NCBI RefSeq assembly: GCF_016217785.1
Contig: NZ_JACRGA010000012.1
Location: 1-64,000, forward strand
Length of the DNA stretch: 64,000 bases
Source: Methanobacterium sp.
GTDB lineage: Archaea > Methanobacteriota > Methanobacteria > Methanobacteriales > Methanobacteriaceae
Direction of reading: 5' to 3'
This document shows positions 1 through 14,801 of the stretch, piece after piece. Position numbers and translations under genes: made by a program. The notes under the pieces are model-generated. The model was given only the letters and a program-made list of their open reading frames with translations, did not search any database and was not told the origin of the DNA. How positions within the stretch are numbered: the first letter of the stretch is position 1; each line of letters begins with the position of its first letter.

Positions 1-255
<255 letters not shown>

Positions 256-305
256 ATCGAGTTTATGGGACTCTCTTGGACTACTCTATGATGGAAACAA
301 CATAG

Positions 306-314
306 CTTATAAAG
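306..314 (-). promoter_or_regulatory. Probable TATA box of the left-edge gene
   Basis: On the minus strand this reads CTTTATAAG, close to the archaeal box A. It lies about 55 bases upstream of the ATG at 252, with a purine-rich stretch just before it. Inferred from sequence only. Confidence 0.4.
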
Positions 315-410
315 GTTTCGAAAAAATTCTTGAAAAAAGGACCGTAGGGGGCTTTTTTTAGGATTTAAGACCCACTATGAGGTTATTTAACTTAATGATC
401 TGGGACCGGC

Positions 411-441
<31 letters not shown>

Positions 442-700
442 TTATTTAAAGCCCATTTCCCCAAAATAAGCTTATGCAATTCCATTATATATGAGGGATA
501 TACGTCCTTATAAGGGATAAAATGGAATTAATCAAACTTTAAATGATTAAAGACCCCCAAATCACGAGTTTTTGCTAAATAAGGTTTATATGAATCTTAA
601 CAGAATTTAAGAGATTTTAAGGCCTTTTTTAACAATTGAGGTCGAATTCTTTTCTATTAATAATTTTAACCCATTTAAAATGGAATTTTTAATAACAAAT

Positions 701-722
701 TGCCGGAAGGTATGTTCCGGCA
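701..722. repeat. Perfect 8-bp hairpin with 6-base loop
   Basis: TGCCGGAA, loop GGTATG, TTCCGGCA. It is markedly richer in GC than its surroundings. There is no gene immediately beside it and no following U-tract on the plus strand, so an ordinary intrinsic terminator is not obvious. It could be part of a small RNA or a protein-binding site. Confidence 0.5.
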
Positions 723-945
723 CCCCTGTGAGACTTAACTACCCTTCCCTATCATCTAAAATCGAATAATACCTCTCATGAATTATACTATATTTAAGTG
801 ATTAGCAAGTAACCTACAACCCACATCTTTTAAACATATTAATATAACAATTTGCATACCCTTCAAAACCAATATGTTATAGGAACTACCATGAGTATTT
901 CCAAATAAATGACATTGTGATGTTCTACTCAGGACCATGAATATA

Positions 946-1002
946 TCTACTGTAGATACTATGGATAATCTACTGTAGAGATCATGGATAATCTACTGTA
1001 GA
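946..1002. promoter_or_regulatory. Three phased 11-bp palindromes (operator-like array)
   Basis: TCTACTGTAGA (5-bp arms, central T) occurs identically at 946-956, 969-979 and 992-1002, each start exactly 23 bp after the last, about two helical turns. The intervening bases are also similar (ATGGATAA before copies 2 and 3), so the whole unit is repeated. A half site, TGTAGAC, follows near 1017. The array ends about 30 bp before the TATA-like box at 1031 and 135 bp before the wyosine gene. This looks like cooperative binding by a dimeric regulator on one face of DNA. Confidence 0.6.
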
Positions 1003-1136
1003 AATCGAATGGTTAATGTAGACATTAATATTTATAATTAGAGCTAATCCCGATGTAAAATGATTACTAGATGTACCATCCATAATCACATGATCATTAT
1101 CTAGAAATTAAAGAATTAATTAGGTGAAACAGGAAA

Positions 1137-2051
1137 ATGCCACTATCAGATCAGGCCATTCAATCATTGGAAAAGAAAGGATATCGTTTTGTAGGTTCAC
1201 AAAGACATGCAGCAGCCAAAGTGTGTCACTGGACTAAAAAAAGTATCATGGATGAGGGTGTTTGCTATAAAGAAAAGTTCTACGGTATAAAAAGCCATCG
1301 TTGTCTGCAGATGTCACCCAGCATTCCCTTCTGCCATCATAAATGTCTTTTCTGCTGGAGGGATGTTGCCATCACCAACACCACCTGGAAGGAAGACTTC
1401 GATGATCCTGGAGAAATTATAGATGAATGTATAAAGGCCCAGCGTAAGCTGCTGGTAGGCTACTTTGGCAATCCCGGTGCCAACCCAGAAAAAATATCAG
1501 AAGCCCAGGACCCCACCAATGCCGCCATATCACTGGCAGGTGAACCATTATTATACCCATCCATCAATCAGCTCCTGGAAGAATACAAAAAGAGGCAGTT
1601 CACCACATTCCTGGTCAGTAATGGTCTCAGTCCGGATAAACTGGGAAACCTGGATCCAGAACCAACTCAACTGTACCTGTCCCTGGATGCCCCCAACAGT
1701 GAAATATATAAGAAACTCTGCGATCCCCAGATCAAGGACGGTTGGGAGAAATTAAACCATTCACTGGATCTTTTATCCAGTTTCAACTGTCGCACCGTGA
1801 TCCGGATGACCAGTGTTGCTGATTATAATATGACCAATCCAGAGGAATATGCCCGTATCATCGAAAGAAGTGATCCTGATTTTGTGGAGATCAAAGCATA
1901 TATGTATGTGGGAAGCTCACGTGACCGTTTGAAATTCGAAAACATGCCCCGATCCAAGGAGCTTGAGAGTTTTGCCCAGGAAATTGCCAGTTTATGTGGG
2001 CGGAAGATCGTTGACCAGTCCACCGAAAGCAGAGTGGTGCTTCTGGCCTGA
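1137..2051 (+). CDS. taw1: tRNA 4-demethylwyosine synthase Taw1 (radical SAM)
   Basis: This enzyme converts N1-methylguanosine at position 37 of tRNA-Phe to 4-demethylwyosine using pyruvate and S-adenosylmethionine, the second step of wyosine synthesis. The radical-SAM motif CxxxCxxC is at C66, C70 and C73 (CHHKCLFC). A second set of cysteines at C30, C43 and C56 has the 13-residue spacing of the cysteines that hold the additional iron-sulfur cluster in characterised Taw1. The length, 304 residues, suits the archaeal family, which lacks the flavodoxin domain of eukaryotic TYW1. AGGTGA at 1122-1127 supports the ATG. It appears monocistronic and is preceded by the phased palindrome array. Confidence 0.93.
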   Translation: MPLSDQAIQSLEKKGYRFVGSQRHAAAKVCHWTKKSIMDEGVCYKEKFYGIKSHRCLQMSPSIPFCHHKCLFCWRDVAITNTTWKEDFDDPGEIIDECIKAQRKLLVGYFGNPGANPEKISEAQDPTNAAISLAGEPLLYPSINQLLEEYKKRQFTTFLVSNGLSPDKLGNLDPEPTQLYLSLDAPNSEIYKKLCDPQIKDGWEKLNHSLDLLSSFNCRTVIRMTSVADYNMTNPEEYARIIERSDPDFVEIKAYMYVGSSRDRLKFENMPRSKELESFAQEIASLCGRKIVDQSTESRVVLLA

Positions 2052-2381
2052 ATACTGGTTAATTCTCTTATTAATGAATTTGTTGTAAAATTGTTGTAAA
2101 AAAATTGAAATTGTTGTAAAAACTTATTATATATATCAATATAATGGAATTATGAGTACAATATCTTAATATGTAATAAATATTCTATCATACTCTTTTT
2201 TTATTCCCTTCATTATCCAAAGGAAGGTGTCACAGGAACCCAATGACAGTTTTAAATCATAATTTTCCCATAGATTTAATTAGGTGTTAAACATATATGG
2301 GAATGAATGAAAAAATTGTCAAGTTTAAGATTAACAAAATAAAATTAAATTGATTAAATTAAAATTCAAGGGAGTGGTAGG
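2052..2381. other. Intergenic region before DUF1002 gene
   Basis: No gene is seen. It contains the TTGTTGTAAAA repeats and an AT-rich stretch (TTATTATATATATC near 2124-2137) that could be a promoter. If so, the DUF1002 gene would have a leader of roughly 200 bases; a second TATA-like site lies near 2290. Confidence 0.45.
2080..2121. repeat. Three copies of TTGTTGTAAAA
   Basis: The 11-mer occurs at 2080-2090 and 2091-2101 in direct tandem, and again at 2111-2121. It lies just after taw1 and upstream of the TATA-rich region before the DUF1002 gene. The role is unknown; it may be slippage DNA or binding sites. Confidence 0.45.
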
Positions 2382-3248
<867 letters not shown>

Positions 3249-3708
3249 GATCATTATAAATAATAGATCCAGATAATGCCATTAAAGATGTGAGATTACC
3301 TTTATGATGGTCATTAAAAAAGATGGTCATTGCTTAATGTTAAAGAATGTGAAAGGCAATCCAAAATAAGTCGAAGTTTGAATTAACATATTAATTAAGA
3401 TAGTGTATTAAATTAAGGCCATTAAGAAATTCACACAATTTAGGATTAAGCAATTCCCACAGTGAGGAAAAATCAGGTAATTGAAAATTCATAAACAAAG
3501 TGAAAACAGGTGATCAGTAACTTAGCTTAAAAACCAAGATCACCTCAATCAGATTAACAGTAACCTATCTCCAGGCAATCTGAATATATGATCCTATGAG
3601 TATTCATTAGAATACCCCACATTCATCTAAAGATCAATGACAAATACCTACATCCATTCACTGAATCCTGTATTAAATTTATAATCATCTATATAGATAC
3701 AAAAAATA
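3249..3708. other. Intergenic region without a visible gene
   Basis: AT-rich. A GATGGTCATT direct repeat occurs near 3305 and 3324, and a palindromic TCTATATAGA lies at about 3688-3697 just before the next gene. Nothing else is recognised. Confidence 0.5.
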
Positions 3709-4803
3709 GTGATAATCATGTTAATCGCCCAAAACCATTTACAGTTCATATTAGAAGTGGCCGTGATAATACATATGGGCGTTTTACTGCTTATAAATAT
3801 CATTCCCTTTACTCTGAGCATGGTACTTTTCTTATCCCTTATTTTGACCATGTTCCTGGCTGGGATTTTCAGTATTGATTCTGCCCTTCTATTCTTACCC
3901 TATGTTTCCCATCAGGAGTTCACCCATCCCTTCGGCCCGCTGGCGGTTTTTGCATGGGTAACCCTTTCTGCATCAGCCAGTCTGTTAAGCGAAGTTGAAA
4001 TTAAATCAACTTCAATCACTGCCCTTTCACTGGTCCTTTTCGGCGTGATAGCCGTTGCTGGAGGTTTGATGCACCGTTCATTCCTGATATTATGGTTCCT
4101 GGGATGGTTCCTGGGTTATTTCATAATGTCCAAAAGCTTCCGAAGAAGTGTTAAAATCACGCGGAAAAGGATTATGACCGTTGCAGCAGCAGCCTTTGGT
4201 GGTTTTGCCATCCTGGAAATACTTTCAAGAGTGTTAAATGCTTCAGTACTTAGCCCCCTACTTAGGTTAACCAGAATAGAGGAATATGCTATTCCCAGCC
4301 TTAAAATGGTCGTTAAAAACACACAACTCTGGGGACACGTTCAAGGATCCTGTTACTGGGCAGCAAACTGTCTGGGTGGTTCTGACGGCTATCTTTCACT
4401 GCCCATGAACATGATAAACACCTTCACTCTACCGTTCCCCCTGTTTTTCGGAGTTTTAGTGGTTAAAAAAGATGTTATTGACTATATGCTCCCTGGAATC
4501 TTTGGAGTGGCCTTTGACTTTGGATATGGTGGTCTGTTCGCCTTACTATGTTGGTGTGCCTTTGTTATGTGCAGTGGTTTTTACGTGCTCCGCAAATACC
4601 GTAGTAAGAGAAGAGTGGGAAGTAGAAGATATCTGGGAAGAGAAGCACTCTTAATTGGTGCATTAACCGCATTCATGGCCCAAACCATTATCGGACTTTT
4701 CCTATTCAACAGGACCATCAATGGATCAGCCATGATTATATTCATATTCTTATCTGCCATGGTGGTAGCTCACCTAGTGTCCATAAGACCCAGTTTAAGA
4801 TAA
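3709..4803 (+). CDS. Polytopic membrane protein, unknown function
   Basis: I do not recognise the family. The 364-residue protein has about seven to nine hydrophobic segments separated by short loops, with basic clusters (RRSVKITRKR near 145; RKYRSKRRVGSRR near 295) that would sit on the cytoplasmic side. One soluble loop around residues 205-225 contains three cysteines (GSCYWAANCLGG), perhaps exposed outside the cell. The start may be GTG 3709 or, more likely, ATG 3718, nine bases later. The gene is convergent with sucC, and T-rich DNA on both strands separates them. Confidence 0.7.
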   Translation: MIIMLIAQNHLQFILEVAVIIHMGVLLLINIIPFTLSMVLFLSLILTMFLAGIFSIDSALLFLPYVSHQEFTHPFGPLAVFAWVTLSASASLLSEVEIKSTSITALSLVLFGVIAVAGGLMHRSFLILWFLGWFLGYFIMSKSFRRSVKITRKRIMTVAAAAFGGFAILEILSRVLNASVLSPLLRLTRIEEYAIPSLKMVVKNTQLWGHVQGSCYWAANCLGGSDGYLSLPMNMINTFTLPFPLFFGVLVVKKDVIDYMLPGIFGVAFDFGYGGLFALLCWCAFVMCSGFYVLRKYRSKRRVGSRRYLGREALLIGALTAFMAQTIIGLFLFNRTINGSAMIIFIFLSAMVVAHLVSIRPSLR

Positions 4804-4949
4804 AAACACAGGTTTAAGATGAGTTTAATAAAAATAATATGAGAAAATTGAATGGGAATAAAGAAATACAATCCTTTTTTTGAATTTTGAAAGTGAATGT
4901 TGAAAAGAAATAATGAATAAAAAATAGTAATTAATTGAAATAGATAAAA

Positions 4950-6056
4950 TTAATCTAAATCATTGCATATTTCAACCGCTTTCCTGGCAGCGGCTTCCAT
5001 GGAAGTTTCATAACTAACTCCTGCCGCAGTAAGGATGCGCTGACCCTCTTCTTCATTGGTCCCGGTGAGTCGGATGACCAATGGTACTTCTCGTTCTGAT
5101 TTTCCTAACACGGTGATAACACCATTAGCCACATCATCAGCCCGGGTGATCCCACCTAAAACATTTAAAAACACTACTTTTACCTGGGGATTGGAGATGA
5201 CCAGGTTCAGTGCCCTGGCAATGTTTTCCTGTGATGCTCCTCCACCGATGTCCAGGAAGGTGGCTGGTTTTCCACCATAGAGTTTGATCATGTCCATACC
5301 AGTAAGGGTTAGACCGGCACCGTTGCCAATAACCGCAATATCCCCATCCAGTTTCACGTAAGCAAATTCATCACTGGGTTCAGTTTTAAGCTGTGCCAGG
5401 TCCCGATGACGGTACAGGGAATCATCATCAATGTCCAGTTTAGCATCGGCAGCAATAATTCCCTTTCTGGTGAGGACCAGGGGGTTTATCTCTGCTATAT
5501 TGGCATCGTACCTTTGGAATATCTGGTAAAGTTTCCAGATGATCCCTCCAACTGGAGATATCAGATCGTTGGTTAGTCCCATTTTACGTGCTATTTCCCG
5601 TGCCTGATAGGGCATGAATTCGTCCAGGGGGTCCAGATGATATTTAAATATTTTTTCAGGGGCTTTACGGGCTACTTCCTCAATATCCACCCCACCAGCC
5701 TGACTGGCCATTATTAGGGGTTGGCGGGCGGATCGGTCCACTGCCACACTCAAATAAAATTCATTCTGAATATCAAGCATTTCCTCAACCAATACTTTTT
5801 GGACAGTTTCTCCCCGGATATCTGTTCCTAAAAGTTCTTTGGTAAGTTGATAAGCGAATAGGGGATTTTCAGCGAATTTAATACCCCCTGCTTTACCTCT
5901 TCCCCCTATAAGAACTTGAGATTTTATGGCCACTGATTTATCAATAGTTTCAGCTGCTTTTTGAGCTTCTTCAGGAGTTTCCACCATTATACTCTGTGGT
6001 GTGGGTATCCCACCTGCACGAAAAATCTCTTTGGCCTGGTATTCATGGATCTTCAA
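4950..6056 (-). CDS. sucC: Succinyl-CoA synthetase (ADP-forming) beta subunit
   Basis: The nucleotide-binding subunit of the enzyme that interconverts succinate and succinyl-CoA. In methanogens it supplies succinyl-CoA for the reductive (incomplete) TCA branch leading to 2-oxoglutarate. The N-terminus MKIHEYQAKEIF starts an ATP-grasp domain, and the C-terminal half holds the CoA-ligase fold with GGGASQENIARAL and the NVLGGITRADDVA segment. The length, 368 residues, is normal for the family. It is the last gene of the kor cluster, three bases after korC. The alpha subunit sucD is not in this window. Confidence 0.93.
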   Translation of the reverse strand: MKIHEYQAKEIFRAGGIPTPQSIMVETPEEAQKAAETIDKSVAIKSQVLIGGRGKAGGIKFAENPLFAYQLTKELLGTDIRGETVQKVLVEEMLDIQNEFYLSVAVDRSARQPLIMASQAGGVDIEEVARKAPEKIFKYHLDPLDEFMPYQAREIARKMGLTNDLISPVGGIIWKLYQIFQRYDANIAEINPLVLTRKGIIAADAKLDIDDDSLYRHRDLAQLKTEPSDEFAYVKLDGDIAVIGNGAGLTLTGMDMIKLYGGKPATFLDIGGGASQENIARALNLVISNPQVKVVFLNVLGGITRADDVANGVITVLGKSEREVPLVIRLTGTNEEEGQRILTAAGVSYETSMEAAARKAVEICNDLD

Positions 6057-6059
6057 ATT

Positions 6060-6617
6060 CTACACCTCCTGAGTGGAAAGTTCCATTCCGGCTTCAAAAG
6101 CAGACAGGTTTTTTTCCTCAGTTCCCGGAGGAACGCTTGCAGCTATGGCTTTTCGAGCTGATTCCTCCGATATGACCTTGGTGAAGCCAGTGATAGCACC
6201 GATCATTACGATATTGGCCACTATCCGCAACCCTACCTTTTCATCAGCAGTGCGGGTGGCTGGTGCATGGTAAACTTTAATATCATGTTCTTCCACAAAT
6301 GAGCGAATCTTATCCTCCATTACCATGTCTGGATCAATTATGAGGATCCCTCCCTGTTTCAATCCATCAAGGTAAGCTATTAAGGCTTCATGGGACATGG
6401 CCACAAATATGTCCGGATGATGCACTTTAGGATAGTCAATTTCCTCATCACTGATGACTAGTTCGGTTCTGGATGCACCTCCACGTGCTTCAGGACCATA
6501 TGACTGGGTTTGAACTGCATGTAATCCATCGTATAGGGCTGCAGCCTTACCTATGACTATTCCAGCCAGTATAACTCCCTGACCACCGAATCCAGCTATT
6601 CTTATTTCTTTACGCAA
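6060..6617 (-). CDS. korC: 2-oxoglutarate:ferredoxin oxidoreductase gamma subunit
   Basis: The small catalytic-domain subunit of KorABCD, which reductively carboxylates succinyl-CoA to 2-oxoglutarate with reduced ferredoxin. It has the family hallmark GFGGQGVILAG at residues about 9-19 and QSYGPEARGGASRTELVIS at about 38-56, both conserved in gamma domains of pyruvate/oxoacid oxidoreductases. The length is 185 residues. It is separated from korB by two bases and from sucC by three, so the genes are evidently cotranscribed. Confidence 0.93.
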   Translation of the reverse strand: MRKEIRIAGFGGQGVILAGIVIGKAAALYDGLHAVQTQSYGPEARGGASRTELVISDEEIDYPKVHHPDIFVAMSHEALIAYLDGLKQGGILIIDPDMVMEDKIRSFVEEHDIKVYHAPATRTADEKVGLRIVANIVMIGAITGFTKVISEESARKAIAASVPPGTEEKNLSAFEAGMELSTQEV

Positions 6618-6619
6618 AT

Positions 6620-7501
<882 letters not shown>

Positions 7502-7661
7502 GGGATGAAATCATACGTATAATATTTAATTTTTAATCTGAGTGAATTTCACCCAATTCAGTTGGTTAATTCCCAGTAGATTAATCTTTTGATTAAGATG
7601 ATTTATTAATCTGTCAAATAATAACATCAATTGGATTTAATCATCAGCAATTGGATTAATA
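7502..7661 (-). other. korA-korB intergenic gap with direct repeats
   Basis: This 160-bp gap sits inside an otherwise tight operon. It contains CAATTGGATT twice (7628-7637 and 7648-7657), several GATTAATC boxes and a GTGAATTTCAC palindrome near 7544. An internal promoter or processing site is possible. Confidence 0.4.
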
Positions 7662-9019
<1,358 letters not shown>

Positions 9020-9147
9020 AATATTGGCTGTGATATTTTAAATAATTGTTGATGATTACATCCTTCACTGGGGCCACCAAAATCCCATACAAAGGACCTG
9101 CTTAAGTTTAATGTCTCTACTAATATGTATGAAGCTCTCACAGTTTT

Positions 9148-9513
9148 TTAATCAACTTCCTCCACATACATCAGGGGATACTGAAGCTCTTCAATGTAGT
9201 GCATGCGCACCACCACCTTCACTTCCTGGTACTGGGATGAAACTCTCACATCTAACATATCTCCGGTGAGGGAAAGATAATCATATTCATTCTCGGCATT
9301 TTCAAGCGTTTCACGGTCAATTCGTACCTTAACACTACTGATGCATGGTTGTAATGTTAGGGATTGTTCCATGGCTTTTTCCAGAGAAGGAGCACTACCC
9401 ATACTTACGGGTGTTCCTACAAACTGATGAAACAGCGCCCCCATGGTAATGGCCCCCTCAAATATGGCCCGTTCACGTGTAGTGATATTCTGAAAATATT
9501 TTTCGTCACTCAT
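9148..9513 (-). CDS. mptD: 7,8-dihydroneopterin aldolase, archaeal type (MptD)
   Basis: The sequence matches the archaeal MptD family (formerly DUF381), which cleaves 7,8-dihydroneopterin to 6-hydroxymethyl-7,8-dihydropterin and glycolaldehyde on the way to tetrahydromethanopterin. RERAIFEGAITMGALFHQFVGTPV is the recognisable N-terminal core, followed by a SVKVRID strand and RMHYIEELQYPLMYVEEV at the end. The length of 121 residues is that of the family. AGGTG precedes the ATG. It lies directly upstream of korD with a gap of about 150 bases and may share its transcript. Confidence 0.88.
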   Translation of the reverse strand: MSDEKYFQNITTRERAIFEGAITMGALFHQFVGTPVSMGSAPSLEKAMEQSLTLQPCISSVKVRIDRETLENAENEYDYLSLTGDMLDVRVSSQYQEVKVVVRMHYIEELQYPLMYVEEVD

Positions 9514-9716
9514 CTTAACACCTGATTTAAATTCAATTTACTGCACATTGTATTAGGCGGACCATGGCTAATTAATTAGCCCTTAATCACTACCCCTTTG
9601 AATCCCTGAAAATAATACCCTAATTGCACCAGATGAATGGATAGTTAATGATTATTAACGAATTAATATGATATTTACTAAGCTATTTAAGATGTTAAAT
9701 CAGCTGAAATTTGATT

Positions 9717-10442
9717 TTAAAAACCCAACCCTAAGAAATCACTGACTCGGGATATGTTTGACTCCAGTGTATCGGGAGGGGTGGGGAAAAAATAACCAAG
9801 CACCAGGAAGAAGGTCAAAGCTATTGTCACCAGGAAAATTATGACCCTGTCCTCTTTAACCGGGTATAAATAGCTTAAAATAGTACCCCCAATCATAAAA
9901 GCCAGGATTATAATAATTGCATAGTGTTGCTGTTGATTGGGTACTCTGGAAGTTTTGATGGGATATATGTTCCCCTGTTTAGCCTTGATCATCAACCTTT
10001 CCTTGGTTGATCCCAGAGGGTAACAGGTTATGAGAAATAGCACGTTACCCTGTTCAACGGATAACCGGTAATCTGCTGGTACAATGGTGCTGTTTTCAAT
10101 GGTGTATTCAACGTAACCTATTCCAGGCCATTCAAGGGTTACGTTATCACCTGGTTGCAGCTGATCCAGTTTGAGGAAGGGAGATCCGTGTAGTGTGCGA
10201 TGTCCGAATAGAACCACAGTGCCACTGCCGGGTTTGGCAGATTGAGGTTCATGATAGATCCCATAATCCACTGATTTGTTGTTTATGGTTTCATCAACCC
10301 CTATTTTGGGAATTATAACGTAAGGAGTGTCTCCAGGTTCCTGGCTAATGGTCTGGGTGGCAGAATAGTAATTAACTTCCACCAGCGCGTAGATGGAAAT
10401 GATGACCATCCCAGCTATAATAAAAAAAGTAGATATTTTCAT
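9717..10442 (-). CDS. Sortase (class D/E-like) with C-terminal membrane segments
   Basis: A cysteine transpeptidase expected to cleave a C-terminal sorting motif and attach proteins to the cell envelope. Residues 5-22 form an N-terminal membrane anchor. The catalytic residues are visible in sortase context: His81 (VVLFGHRT), Cys140 (LFLITCYP) and Arg149 (STKERLMI). After the catalytic domain come two or three hydrophobic segments (about 172-230), an addition common in archaeal members. The gene follows a probable substrate with an ETG tail, 140 bases upstream in the same direction. Which wall polymer accepts the substrate is unknown; pseudomurein is the obvious candidate. Confidence 0.85.
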   Translation of the reverse strand: MKISTFFIIAGMVIISIYALVEVNYYSATQTISQEPGDTPYVIIPKIGVDETINNKSVDYGIYHEPQSAKPGSGTVVLFGHRTLHGSPFLKLDQLQPGDNVTLEWPGIGYVEYTIENSTIVPADYRLSVEQGNVLFLITCYPLGSTKERLMIKAKQGNIYPIKTSRVPNQQQHYAIIIILAFMIGGTILSYLYPVKEDRVIIFLVTIALTFFLVLGYFFPTPPDTLESNISRVSDFLGLGF

Positions 10443-10582
10443 GTGAATTCACTGATTAATAACGAATCTTTAATGAGTTGTGATGGTAAGGTTCTGTGCA
10501 TGTAATCTTGCTTGGTAAGATCAGAGATTTATAGGTTACTGATAGTGTTATGGGTTATATATGGGGTTACGGAAACAGATGA

Positions 10583-11527
10583 TCATCGGAAGAACTTAGC
10601 GTATGTTACACCGCCGGCTATTATGATTGCTCCAACCACCAATAAACCGAATGGAACACCGGTTTCTGATGTAGGTACAGAAGCATTTGTGGTAGCTGCG
10701 GCAGTAGTGGGTATGGAAGATGCTGCTGCTGAAGAACTTCCTTTAGATGTTGAACTGGAAGATGTTTCCGGCCACTGATAAGTGTAGGAGTAATGTTTAC
10801 TTTGGCCAGGGTATAATAAGACATCCCAGGCAGCCGTATTAGCCCATGGTACCTCTTTATCAGTGTAGGTTACTTGAGGATTACTGTAGGTGAGTTTGGA
10901 GTCAATTGGGACGATTGGTGCCCTTACTACCCCTGATACTTTTGGACGTGTTGTGTCCGTATTTTTTATCCAGAAACAAAAATGACCCTTCCATGATACA
11001 AGGTCTAAACTTGGATTCAAATACTCAATTTCATTGGGAATAAACCACGATGCCTGTAAACCTGGTTCATTTAGCAGTGGCCAAAAGGTGTTGTTGACTC
11101 CAGGTTGTCTTATATATGAATTTGGATTAATTGCACCAAAGTTAGTGGCACTCACTTTAAATGAAACAGTTTTAGTTTCTCCAGGTTGAATTTTCCAACC
11201 AAGGTCATCTTCATCAACATCAGACATGTATTTAATCATTTTTAATGCGCAGGGGTCTGTCCATACTACATTCCAGTAAATGGGGGAACCAGTAGTAGTA
11301 TCTAGAGTTCCAGTATACTTTTGACTTATCTTGAAATATTCCACGTGATCATTGTTGTTTTTGATGGTGACGGTTATAGTAGACTCCAGATAAGTAAACT
11401 TTACTTCTGAATCTTGTTCTGAAACCCATGTCTGTTGATCTGATGTATCATCCGCTGCCCATGAAGATGAAAGAGCTGTGAACAGGATTAAAAAAATCAC
11501 AGCCATGAGTACTTTGTTAATGTTCAT
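10583..11527 (-). CDS. Secreted surface protein with LPXTG-like C-terminal tail
   Basis: A 314-residue exported protein of unknown function. It has a signal peptide at residues 1-24 (ending SSWA), a beta-rich ectodomain at about 30-250, a Ser/Thr/Ala-rich stalk at about 255-285, then TSETG at 286-290, a hydrophobic span at 292-310 and a short KFFR tail. This motif-span-basic tail layout is that of sortase substrates, and the next gene downstream is a sortase. The motif keeps the ETG of LPETG but not LP, so recognition is an inference. The C-terminal segment could otherwise be a simple membrane anchor. Confidence 0.75.
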   Translation of the reverse strand: MNINKVLMAVIFLILFTALSSSWAADDTSDQQTWVSEQDSEVKFTYLESTITVTIKNNNDHVEYFKISQKYTGTLDTTTGSPIYWNVVWTDPCALKMIKYMSDVDEDDLGWKIQPGETKTVSFKVSATNFGAINPNSYIRQPGVNNTFWPLLNEPGLQASWFIPNEIEYLNPSLDLVSWKGHFCFWIKNTDTTRPKVSGVVRAPIVPIDSKLTYSNPQVTYTDKEVPWANTAAWDVLLYPGQSKHYSYTYQWPETSSSSTSKGSSSAAASSIPTTAAATTNASVPTSETGVPFGLLVVGAIIIAGGVTYAKFFR

Positions 11528-11584
11528 CTTAAGCCTTCCCCCATTGATCCTAGTTCCAATTATCTCATGTTTTCAGCGGATTTT

Positions 11585-13667
<2,083 letters not shown>

Positions 13668-13700
13668 ATTTATACTCCGATATTAATTATAAGTATGTTT

Positions 13701-14369
<669 letters not shown>

Positions 14370-14801
14370 GTGATATCCCTGTTATCAAAAATTTAGGTTG
14401 ATTAGAGTTGTATATCGGCCTTATGGCCAAAAAGACAACACCAGCATATTATAAAAATATATATACCGTTAGTATATGATAGTAGCTTTAATCATTTACT
14501 TATACATATTAGAAGTTAATGATAATTCAACCATTTACTTATATATTCTTGAGAAATTAAAAGTAGTTTCATCTATTCATTAATATTCAAAATATAATTA
14601 TTAGATTCAAGCTAACAATTACAGTAACTACCAGATTAGTTAACAATTCAGAAAATTGTATAATGAGAATTTTATCCAAATGAGAATTTTATCCATTTAC
14701 TTATATATATAGAAATCAAATTGATATGCTGAACTTATTTATTGTATACTAAATACTTACCAAAAAAAGTCTTAATTCAATTTTAATAAAAGTGGTAACT
14801 G
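14370..14801. promoter_or_regulatory. Divergent promoter region of asd and the mreB operon
   Basis: The 432 bases contain no gene. CATTTACTTATAYAT occurs three times (14493-14507, 14532-14546, 14694-14708), each a fair archaeal TATA box reading towards mreB. Between the second and third is a tandem duplication of ATGAGAATTTTATCCA (14663-14678 and 14680-14695). Multiple start sites or repeated binding sites are plausible. Confidence 0.55.
14663..14695. repeat. 17-bp tandem duplication upstream of the mreB operon
   Basis: ATGAGAATTTTATCCA is present at 14663-14678 and again at 14680-14695. The second copy runs directly into the third TATA-like element at 14694. Confidence 0.7.

Noticed and set aside
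946..1002. CRISPR array
   Set aside because: The palindromes are 11 bp with 12-base conserved intervals; a CRISPR array needs longer repeats and unique spacers near 30-40 bases, and no cas genes are seen.
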